NCBI GenBank assembly: GCA_013811805.1
Contig: JACCUM010000049.1
Coordinates: 1 to 26,770 of the forward strand
Reading direction: 5' to 3'
From: Geodermatophilaceae bacterium
Lineage (GTDB): Bacteria > Actinomycetota > Actinomycetes > Mycobacteriales > Geodermatophilaceae
DNA: 26,770 nt
Shown piece after piece: positions 15,351 through 22,310 of the stretch; position 1 is the first letter of the stretch, and each line of letters starts with the position of its first letter. Under the pieces are notes generated by a model. That model was given only the letters and a program-made list of their open reading frames with translations. It was not told the DNA's origin and made no database searches. The position numbers and the translations under genes are program-made.

Positions 15351-17459
15351 GTGGCTACTCTCGAGGGCGCGGTGACCCCGTCCGGCGACGAGATTCCGGC
15401 TGAGATCCGGGCGGGGCACGCGGAGCTCGTGCGGGAGTTGGACGAGCACCTGTTCCGCTATCACGTGACGGATTCACCCACGATCAGTGACGGCGAGTAC
15501 GACGCCCGGATGGCCGAGTTGCGCCAGATCGAGAGCGCTCACCCCGGCCTGGTGACCCCGGACTCTCCGACCCAGAAGGTGGGTGCGGTCTATTCCACGC
15601 TGTTCACGCCGGTCGAGCACCTGGAGCGGATGCAGAGCCTGGACAACGCTTTCACCGAGGACGAACTCGCCTCCTGGGCCACACGCGCCGAGCGGGAAGG
15701 GGCGATTGACCCCACCTATCTCTGCGAACTGAAGATCGACGGACTCGCCATCGCCCTGGTCTACGAGAGCGGCCGGCTGGTCCGGGCAGCGACCCGTGGG
15801 GACGGCCGTACGGGGGAGGACGTCACCGCCAACGTCAAGACCCTGGACAACGTGCCGAGCACCCTGACCGGCAGCGACATCCCGGAGCTGATCGAGGTCC
15901 GCGGGGAGGTCTACTTCCCGGTGGAAGGTTTCCGGACGCTGAATGAGAGCTTGGTCGCGGCCGGCAGGGCACCGTTCGCCAACCCGCGCAATGCCGCTGC
16001 CGGTTCGCTGCGGCAGAAGGACCCCAAGGTCACCGCCGGCCGGCCGTTGCGGTTGTTGCTGCACGGTGTCGGGATGCGACGGGGCGTGGAGTTCGCGCGG
16101 CAATCGGAGTCCTACGAGGTGCTGAAGTCCTGGGGACTGCCCACGAGTGACCGGTACGAGACGTTTCGCGCCCTGGCCGGGGTCCACGACTACATCCGGC
16201 GCTACGGGCAGGACCGGCACAGCGTCGAGCACGAGATCGACGGGGTCGTGGTGAAGATCGACGAGATCGCGCTGCAGCGGCGGCTCGGTTCGACCAGTCG
16301 CGCGCCGCGGTGGGCGATCGCGTTCAAGTACCCGCCCGAGGAGGTCAACACCAAGCTGCTCGACATCCGGGTCAACGTCGGGCGGACCGGGCGGGTCACC
16401 CCGTACGGCGTCATGGAGCCAGTGCTGGTGGCCGGCTCCACGGTCAGCATGGCCACCCTGCACAACGCCGCAGAGGTGCAGCGCAAGGGCGTGCTGATCG
16501 GCGACACCGTGGTGCTTCGCAAGGCCGGAGACGTGATCCCGGAGATCCTCGGGCCGGTCGTGGCGCTACGGGACGGTTCGGAGCGCTCTTTCGAGATGCC
16601 GAGCCGTTGCCCCGAATGCGGGACGACACTGGCGCCACAGAAGGCCGGTGATGCCGACATCCGATGCCCCAACGCCAGGTCGTGTCCAGCTCAACTGCGG
16701 GAACGAATCTTCCACGTCGCCGGTCGCGGCGCCTTCGACATCGAGGTCCTCGGGTACGAGGCCGCCGTGGCATTACTGGACGCCGGTCTGGTCCAGGACG
16801 AGGGCGACATCTTCGGATTGGACGAGGACCAGCTGATCCGTTGCCCGCTGTTCACCAAGAAGGACGGCACGTTGTCAGCGAACGGGAGCAAACTCCTGGC
16901 CAACCTCGCAACGGCCAAGGACCGTCCGCTATGGCGGGTCCTGGTCGCCCTGTCAATCCGGCACGTCGGCCCGACCGCAGCAGCGGCACTGGCTCGCGAG
17001 TTCGGGTCGATCGATGTCCTCGTCGGCGCCTCGGAGGAGCAGCTGGCCGCCGCTGACGGTGTCGGATCGACCATCGCACAAGCAGTTGTGGAGTGGTTCG
17101 GTGTTGACTGGCACCGCGAGGCCGTGGAGAAGTGGCGGGTGGCCGGCGTGCGCCTGGCCGAGGAGCGCACCGAACAGGGACCGCGTCCGCTCGACGGCCT
17201 GGCGGTCGTGGTCACCGGATCGCTGCAGAACTACAGCCGGGACTCAGCCACCGAGGCGGTACAAGCTCTGGGAGGCAAGGTGACCGGATCGGTGTCGAAG
17301 AAGACCGACTTCGTCGTGGCCGGAGACAATCCGGGCGGTTCGAAGTACGACAGAGCGATCGCGCTGAAGGTGCCGATGCTGGACGAGGCCGGCTTCCAGA
17401 CCCTGCTCGATCAGGGTCCTCGCGCTGCTGCCGAGGTCGCCACCCCCAGCCCAGATTGA
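15351..17459 (+). CDS. ligA: NAD-dependent DNA ligase
   Basis: This essential ligase seals nicks during replication and repair and has 702 residues here. Domains in order: Ia (NAD-binding, YHVTDSPTISDGEYD near 37-51), the adenylation domain with active-site Lys128 in CELKIDGLA, an OB-fold (about 320-405), a Cys4 zinc finger (C420, C423, C439, C445), a helix-hairpin-helix region (about 465-600) and a C-terminal BRCT domain (about 620-690). The string AFDIEVLGYEAAVALL and the BRCT region closely recall mycobacterial LigA. GTG 15351 is chosen because a TAGCGT -10 box lies six bases upstream; a TTG at 15345 would add two residues. It converges on the ACT-domain gene with an 11-bp gap. Confidence 0.98.
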   Translation: MATLEGAVTPSGDEIPAEIRAGHAELVRELDEHLFRYHVTDSPTISDGEYDARMAELRQIESAHPGLVTPDSPTQKVGAVYSTLFTPVEHLERMQSLDNAFTEDELASWATRAEREGAIDPTYLCELKIDGLAIALVYESGRLVRAATRGDGRTGEDVTANVKTLDNVPSTLTGSDIPELIEVRGEVYFPVEGFRTLNESLVAAGRAPFANPRNAAAGSLRQKDPKVTAGRPLRLLLHGVGMRRGVEFARQSESYEVLKSWGLPTSDRYETFRALAGVHDYIRRYGQDRHSVEHEIDGVVVKIDEIALQRRLGSTSRAPRWAIAFKYPPEEVNTKLLDIRVNVGRTGRVTPYGVMEPVLVAGSTVSMATLHNAAEVQRKGVLIGDTVVLRKAGDVIPEILGPVVALRDGSERSFEMPSRCPECGTTLAPQKAGDADIRCPNARSCPAQLRERIFHVAGRGAFDIEVLGYEAAVALLDAGLVQDEGDIFGLDEDQLIRCPLFTKKDGTLSANGSKLLANLATAKDRPLWRVLVALSIRHVGPTAAAALAREFGSIDVLVGASEEQLAAADGVGSTIAQAVVEWFGVDWHREAVEKWRVAGVRLAEERTEQGPRPLDGLAVVVTGSLQNYSRDSATEAVQALGGKVTGSVSKKTDFVVAGDNPGGSKYDRAIALKVPMLDEAGFQTLLDQGPRAAAEVATPSPD

Positions 17460-17470
17460 GCCGGGCGTGC

Positions 17471-18148
17471 TCAGGCCTCGACGGTGGCTACCGTGGCCGC
17501 GATGCCGACGAGATGGGCCAGGCGTAGAAGTTCCGAGCGTAAGAACGGCGGACCGCCGGCGCGGCCGACCAGCACGACCTGGCAAGGATCGCCCATCGGC
17601 GCTCCCATCATCTCCGTGCCGAGCGAGGAGAAGATCGTTGGGACATCGTCAGCTTCGGAGTCGAGCAGCATCGGTGCTGGCATGGGGCACCAGGGCATGG
17701 ACGCAATCTCGTCCTCCACGATCTCCGGAGCAGCACCGCTGGCGGCGATGACCGCCGATCCGCGCCAGTACGATGGCGGGCAGCCGACCAGCAGCGCCCA
17801 GCTGGCTCGGAAGATCCGGGGCAGTTCGTCGGCCAGCAACTGCGTCACACCAGACCCGGAGCCGGCCAGCGCCTCCACCAGGGCAAGCTCGCGATGGGTG
17901 TCCAGCGTCCCGGAGAACGGCCGGAGCGACTCGACCGACACGCCCTCGACCGACCGGGCAGCTGTGATCAGTCCGTCTGGCAGCCGCTCGGGGGGTAACT
18001 CGACGACGATGTCGTCGACCGCCTCCCCGCCCGCGCGCTGAACGACGTCGATGCTGACGATGTCCGCGCCAGCGGCGCCCAGGGACGTCGCCAGGGCACC
18101 CAACATGCCTGGACGATCCGGTACGACGACGCGCAAGAGATATGACAT
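17471..18148 (-). CDS. ACT domain-containing amino-acid-binding protein
   Basis: This 225-residue protein has an N-terminal ACT domain (1-75, beginning MSYLLRVVVPDRPGMLGALAT). It is followed by a domain of about 140 residues with GAPMGD and VVLVGRAGGPPFLRSE near the end, resembling a GAF-like regulatory fold. It matches mycobacterial Rv3013 in sequence and place. ACT domains bind amino acids and usually regulate metabolic enzymes; no catalytic domain is attached here. The frame is open upstream to 18331, but the ACT domain starts at ATG 18148. The gene is divergent from gatC and convergent with ligA. Its place beside the amidotransferase operon could mean amino-acid sensing linked to tRNA charging, but this is conjecture. 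Confidence 0.88.
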   Translation of the reverse strand: MSYLLRVVVPDRPGMLGALATSLGAAGADIVSIDVVQRAGGEAVDDIVVELPPERLPDGLITAARSVEGVSVESLRPFSGTLDTHRELALVEALAGSGSGVTQLLADELPRIFRASWALLVGCPPSYWRGSAVIAASGAAPEIVEDEIASMPWCPMPAPMLLDSEADDVPTIFSSLGTEMMGAPMGDPCQVVLVGRAGGPPFLRSELLRLAHLVGIAATVATVEA

Positions 18149-18263
18149 GGCAGGGGCAACAGTGCCAGAAAGATGATGAACGATGCGATGACGTGGCGTT
18201 ACGGCTACAGCCCGATGCCCCGCACGCCCGGGATGCCACGGTGCCAGCGTTCGGCCGCTTCGA

Positions 18264-18269
18264 TAAACT
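18264..18269 (+). promoter_or_regulatory. Putative -10 box (TAAACT) for the gatCAB operon
   Basis: TAAACT lies 100 bases before gatC, with GTGCCA about 17 bases further upstream as a poor -35 candidate. It would give a leader of about 95 nt. Near the end of that leader, GCTGAG-GAG-CTCAGC (18336-18350) can form a perfect six-pair hairpin 19 bases before the gatC ATG, and no good ribosome-binding site follows it. Confidence 0.35.
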
Positions 18270-18369
18270 CGGGTCGAACCCGGCCGTCCTACGGACCTCA
18301 TTCGTGCCGGGCCGTCCGTCCGTCGAATCATCCGCGCTGAGGAGCTCAGCCCTGCATGACCGCCACCGC

Positions 18370-18669
18370 ATGACCGCCATCTCCCGCGATGACGTCGCGC
18401 ACTTGGCCCACCTTGCCCGGCTGGCGGTCACCGAGCAGGAACTCGACCTCTTCGCCGGACAGCTCGACGTCATCCTCGCCTCCGTCGCTCATGTCGCCGA
18501 CGTCGCCGCCGACGACATCCCGCCAACCACCCACGCTGTCCCGTTGACCAACATCACCCGCCCGGACGAGCTCGGGCCGTCCCTGCATCCCGATGACGTC
18601 CTCGCCGCAGCACCCGCTGCCGAGGGAGGGCGCTTCCGGGTGCCCCGCATTCTGGACGAGCCGGCATGA
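18370..18669 (+). CDS. gatC: Aspartyl/glutamyl-tRNA amidotransferase subunit C
   Basis: This 99-residue subunit belts together GatA and GatB. It begins MTAISRDDVAHLAHLARLAVTEQEL, the family's standard start, and ends with the RxPRIL-type tail (FRVPRILDEP) that contacts GatA. The frame continues upstream with no family resemblance, so ATG 18370 is the start. The stop overlaps the gatA ATG by four bases (ATGA), a sign of coupled, equimolar translation. Confidence 0.96.
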   Translation: MTAISRDDVAHLAHLARLAVTEQELDLFAGQLDVILASVAHVADVAADDIPPTTHAVPLTNITRPDELGPSLHPDDVLAAAPAAEGGRFRVPRILDEPA

Positions 18670-20186
18670 CCGGCAGCTCAGCATCGGTAACGTCCGCTTC
18701 GGCGGTGGAGATCGCAGCGCTGATCGACACTGGTGAGGTCAGTGCCGTCGATGTGACTCAGGCCCACCTGGACCGCATCGACTCCGAAGACGGTGCGCTG
18801 CATACCTTTTTGCAGGTGGACACCGACGGTGCGCTCGCCGCTGCTCAGGCCGTCGATGACCGGCGCGCCGCGGGGAAGAAGTTGGGGCCGCTGGCCGGTG
18901 TCCCGCTGGCCCTCAAGGACGTGGTGGTCACCAAGGGCCTGGAGACCACCAGCGGGTCCAGGATCCTGGCGGGTTGGATTCCGCCGTACGACGCGACCAT
19001 CACGACCCGGATCAAGGCGGCCGGGATCGTAATTCTCGGCAAGACCAACATGGACGAGTTCGCGATGGGGTCGTCCACGGAGAACTCCGGTTTCGGCCCC
19101 TCGCACAACCCGTGGGATCTCGACCGCATCCCCGGTGGGTCGTCGGGCGGCTCCAGCGCGGCGGTGGCCGGCTGCCTGGCACCGCTGGGGATCGGCACGG
19201 ACACCGGCGGATCGATCCGGCAGCCTGCCGCGGTCACCGGCCTGGTCGGGCACAAGCCGACGTACGGCGGAGTCAGCCGGTACGGCCTGATCGCATTCTC
19301 CTCCAGTCTGGATCAGGCCGGGCCACTCGGCCGTACGGTCCTGGACACGGCGCTGTTGCACGAGGCGATCGGCGGTCACGACCCGGCCGACTCGACCTCC
19401 ATCCCGGTGCCGATGCCGCCGGTCGTCGCCGCGGCGCGCGCAGGTGCCGGTGGCGACCTGAGCGGCCTGCGGATCGGTGTCGTCCGCGAACTCGGCGGTC
19501 AGGGGTTCACCGACGGGTACGAGCCGGGAGTCCTGTCCAGCGTGACAGAGGCCATCGACGTGCTGGCCGGGCTGGGCGCGGAAATCGTCGAGGTGTCCTG
19601 TCCGCACTTCGGGTACGCACTGGCCGCCTACTACCTGATTGCGCCCAGTGAGGCGTCGTCCAACCTGGCTCGCTTCGACGCCATGCGGTACGGCCTGCGC
19701 GTGGGTGATGACGGCGTGCGCGGCCTCGATGAGGTGATGGCCCTGACCCGTCAGGCTGGCTTCGGTGCAGAAGTCAAGCGCCGGATCATGATCGGGACGT
19801 ATGCCCTGTCGAGTGGCTATTACGAGGCGTACTACGGGCAGGCGCAGAAGGTCCGTACGCTGATCAGTCGAGACTTCGCCGCGGCTTTCCAGAGCGCCGA
19901 CGTGCTGGTCTCGCCGAGCACACCCACGGTCGCCTTCCCGCTGGGCGCACGTACGGATGACCCGCTCGCGATGTACGCCGCGGACCTGTGCACGCTGCCG
20001 GCCAGCCTGGCCGGCACCCCGGCCATCTCGGTGCCCTCCGGACTGTCCGACGGCCTGCCGGTCGGATTGCAGATCATGGCACCTGCCTTGGCCGACGATC
20101 GCTGTTACCGGGTAGCCGCTGCCGTCGAATCCGCGCTGGATTCTCGCCGCGGACATCCCCTGCTACAGGAGGTGCCAGTCAGGTGA
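18666..20186 (+). CDS. gatA: Aspartyl/glutamyl-tRNA amidotransferase subunit A
   Basis: This is the glutaminase subunit of GatCAB (506 residues). It releases ammonia from glutamine for amidation of Glu-tRNA(Gln) and/or Asp-tRNA(Asn). The amidase-signature triad is complete: Lys84 in LALKDVV, Ser159 in PGGSSGGSS and Ser183 in TDTGGSIRQPA, with the family's 75- and 24-residue spacings. GKTNMDEFAMGSSTENS (125-141) is the classic GatA string. ATG 18666 overlaps gatC. A small membrane-protein gene begins nine bases after its stop, separating it from gatB. Confidence 0.98.
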   Translation: MTGSSASVTSASAVEIAALIDTGEVSAVDVTQAHLDRIDSEDGALHTFLQVDTDGALAAAQAVDDRRAAGKKLGPLAGVPLALKDVVVTKGLETTSGSRILAGWIPPYDATITTRIKAAGIVILGKTNMDEFAMGSSTENSGFGPSHNPWDLDRIPGGSSGGSSAAVAGCLAPLGIGTDTGGSIRQPAAVTGLVGHKPTYGGVSRYGLIAFSSSLDQAGPLGRTVLDTALLHEAIGGHDPADSTSIPVPMPPVVAAARAGAGGDLSGLRIGVVRELGGQGFTDGYEPGVLSSVTEAIDVLAGLGAEIVEVSCPHFGYALAAYYLIAPSEASSNLARFDAMRYGLRVGDDGVRGLDEVMALTRQAGFGAEVKRRIMIGTYALSSGYYEAYYGQAQKVRTLISRDFAAAFQSADVLVSPSTPTVAFPLGARTDDPLAMYAADLCTLPASLAGTPAISVPSGLSDGLPVGLQIMAPALADDRCYRVAAAVESALDSRRGHPLLQEVPVR

Positions 20187-20195
20187 CTGATCACC

Positions 20196-20387
20196 ATGAA
20201 CCCCGCCGTCGTGATGAGAAGCGCGTACGGGCTCGCCGCCTTTGTCCTGCTGCTGGGGGTGATGCTGTTCCTGACCACCGACCAGACGGTGTTCCTGAGC
20301 TTCGCCGTCGTCGGAGCGCTGACCGGGCTGGCCGGCTATCTGAGCACCCGCGGCTCCTCTACCGGCACCGGATCGGACGTAGAGTGA
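20196..20387 (+). CDS. Small two-helix membrane protein between gatA and gatB
   Basis: This 63-residue ORF has two hydrophobic helices, AYGLAAFVLLLGVMLFL (10-26) and VFLSFAVVGALTGLAGYL (32-49), with a short loop between them and a Ser/Gly/Thr-rich tail. I do not recognise a family. ATG 20196 starts nine bases after the gatA stop, and in-frame ATG 20214 would delete six residues. No strong ribosome-binding site is visible beyond GGAGGTGCC at the end of gatA (20168-20176), so translation may be coupled to gatA. TAGAGT at 20380-20385, across its stop codon, could be a -10 box for the next gene. The hydrophobic pattern makes it a likely real protein. Confidence 0.65.
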   Translation: MNPAVVMRSAYGLAAFVLLLGVMLFLTTDQTVFLSFAVVGALTGLAGYLSTRGSSTGTGSDVE

Positions 20388-20429
20388 TCCGCACATCACA
20401 GGTTGACGAATGGTTGGGGAGGGACACGC

Positions 20430-20753
20430 ATGACCACCCAATGGGCCGGCTTCGATCCGCGCACCCAGGCTGCAGCTCCAGTTCGTCCCTCTGCCCGCAC
20501 CCTGCCGCCGCTGCCGCCGCTCCCTGCCCCGTCCGATACCCCCGCGCCGCAGCCGGGATTCCAGCCCGAACCCCCGACCCCGCGGGAAATGCTCGTTCAG
20601 CGGATGGTCGGGGCTGCGTTGATGCTCGTGCTGCTGTCGGTCACCGGCTTCCTGTGGAACCTCGACTGGCTTTTCCGGGTCCTGTTCACCCTGTACACGG
20701 GATTAGTCGGGTATTGGTTCTGGGATCTGTTCGTCAGGCACCCCCGGGCCTGA
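20430..20753 (+). CDS. Proline-rich small membrane protein upstream of gatB
   Basis: This 107-residue protein has a Pro/Ala-rich hydrophilic N-terminal half (about 1-50) and two membrane helices in the C-terminal half, GAALMLVLLSVTGFLWNL (about 61-78) and LFRVLFTLYTGLVGYWFW (about 82-99). It ends in a short basic tail. The likely topology is N-terminus in the cytoplasm, but this is inference. ATG 20430 is supported by GGGGAGGG 5-12 bases upstream; a GTG or ATG further up (20403) would place that site inside the gene. It lies 42 bp after the small membrane ORF and 43 bp before gatB. I do not recognise the family. Confidence 0.75.
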   Translation: MTTQWAGFDPRTQAAAPVRPSARTLPPLPPLPAPSDTPAPQPGFQPEPPTPREMLVQRMVGAALMLVLLSVTGFLWNLDWLFRVLFTLYTGLVGYWFWDLFVRHPRA

Positions 20754-20796
20754 GCACCGCCGCCGAGGCGCGCAGCCGGATCCGCCTGGAGGTGCT

Positions 20797-22302
20797 GTGA
20801 CGGCCACCGCTGCGATCACCGTCGATGACGTTGTTGCTCGCTATGACCCGGTGATCGGCTTGGAGACCCACGTCGAGCTCGGCACGGTCTCCAAGATGTT
20901 CTGCGGTTGCCCGACCGAGTTCGGCGCCGAGCCCAACACCCAGACCTGTCCGGTGTGTCTCGGCCTGCCGGGTGCGCTTCCGGTCGTCAACGTGAAGTCC
21001 ATCGAGTCCACGATCCGGATCGGGCTGGCGCTGAACTGCACGATTTCCGCGTGGTGCCGCTTCGCCCGCAAGAACTACTTCTACCCGGACATGCCCAAGG
21101 ACTTCCAGATCAGCCAATACGACGAACCGTTGTGCACCGACGGCTACCTCGACGTCATGGTCGACGGCGAACCGTTCCGGGTCGAGATCGAACGGGTCCA
21201 CCTGGAGGAGGACACCGGCAAGAGCCTGCACGTCGGAGGAGCCACCGGTCGGATCCACGGGGCCGATCACTCGCTGGTCGACTACAACCGGGCCGGTATC
21301 CCGTTGGTGGAGATCGTGACCAAACCGATCCCCGGGACCGGCGGACGGGCGCCAGCCGTGGCGCGCGCGTACGTCACCGAACTGCGGGAACTGCTCCGCG
21401 GGCTCGACGTCTCCGACGTACGGATGGAGCAGGGCTCGATGCGCTGTGACGTCAACACGTCGCTGGCGCCCAAAGGCGCTGCCGCTTGGGGTACTCGGAC
21501 CGAGACCAAGAACGTCAATTCCCTGCGGTCGGTGGAACGTGCAGTCCGATCGGAGATGATCCGGCAGTCCCACGTGCTTGATGTCGGTGGCCGGATCGTG
21601 CAGGAAACTCGACATTTCCACGAGGACACCTCCTCGACCACGTCGGGCCGGAGCAAGGAAGAGGCCACCGACTACCGCTACTTCCCCGAGCCCGATCTCG
21701 TTCCGGTGGCACCGGACCCGGCCTGGGTCGAGCAGTTACGGGCGGCGCTTCCCGACGCCCCTTCGGTCCAGCGGGGTCGCCGGCAGGCCGAGCTGGGCCT
21801 GTCCGACGACGAGATGTCCTGGCTGGTCAACACCGGGGCACTGCAACTGTTTGCCGAGACGGTCGCGGCCGGTGCTTCGGCTGCCGATGCCCGCAAGTGG
21901 TGGCTCGGGGATCTGACCCGCCGAGCCAACGCAGAGGAAGTCGAGCTGGCCGACTTGGCGGTCACGCCGGCCCAGGTTGCGTCGGTGGCGCGTTTGGTCG
22001 CGGACGGAAGGATCAACGACCGGCTGGCCCGGCAGGTTCTGGATGGCGTGCTGGCGGGGGAGGGTGACCCGGAACAGGTAGTCGCCGCTCGTGGCCTGGC
22101 CGTGGTCAGCGACAGCGGGGCACTGGATGCCGCCGTGGACGCAGCGATTGCGGACAACCCCGAAGTTGTCGCCAAGATCCAAAGCGGAAAGGTCGCCGCC
22201 GTAGGGGTGCTACTGGGATCGGTCATGAAGGCCACCCGCGGCCAGGCCGACGCCGCTTCGGTGAAGGCCATGATCGCCCAACGACTCGGCGTCGAACTGT
22301 AG
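20797..22302 (+). CDS. gatB: Aspartyl/glutamyl-tRNA amidotransferase subunit B
   Basis: This is the kinase/transamidase subunit (501 residues) that phosphorylates the mischarged Glu- or Asp-tRNA and replaces phosphate with ammonia from GatA. It shows VIGLETHVELGTVSKMFCGC near residues 18-37, CPVCLGLPGALPVVN, the DFQISQYDEPLC string, DYNRAGIPLVEI and ETKNVNSLRSVERA. A C-terminal YqeY/tRNA-binding tail ends KAMIAQRLGVEL. The cysteines of the first two strings form the zinc site in known GatB. GTG 20797 has a CTGGAGGT ribosome-binding site just upstream. It converges on the large type VII-like gene with eight bases between stops. Confidence 0.98.
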   Translation: MTATAAITVDDVVARYDPVIGLETHVELGTVSKMFCGCPTEFGAEPNTQTCPVCLGLPGALPVVNVKSIESTIRIGLALNCTISAWCRFARKNYFYPDMPKDFQISQYDEPLCTDGYLDVMVDGEPFRVEIERVHLEEDTGKSLHVGGATGRIHGADHSLVDYNRAGIPLVEIVTKPIPGTGGRAPAVARAYVTELRELLRGLDVSDVRMEQGSMRCDVNTSLAPKGAAAWGTRTETKNVNSLRSVERAVRSEMIRQSHVLDVGGRIVQETRHFHEDTSSTTSGRSKEEATDYRYFPEPDLVPVAPDPAWVEQLRAALPDAPSVQRGRRQAELGLSDDEMSWLVNTGALQLFAETVAAGASAADARKWWLGDLTRRANAEEVELADLAVTPAQVASVARLVADGRINDRLARQVLDGVLAGEGDPEQVVAARGLAVVSDSGALDAAVDAAIADNPEVVAKIQSGKVAAVGVLLGSVMKATRGQADAASVKAMIAQRLGVEL

Positions 22303-22310
22303 TCGCGAGT

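Noticed and set aside
18149..18331. N-terminal extension of the ACT-domain protein
   Set aside because: Arg/Pro-rich sequence without family resemblance; it would cover the gatC promoter region, and the ACT domain begins exactly at ATG 18148.
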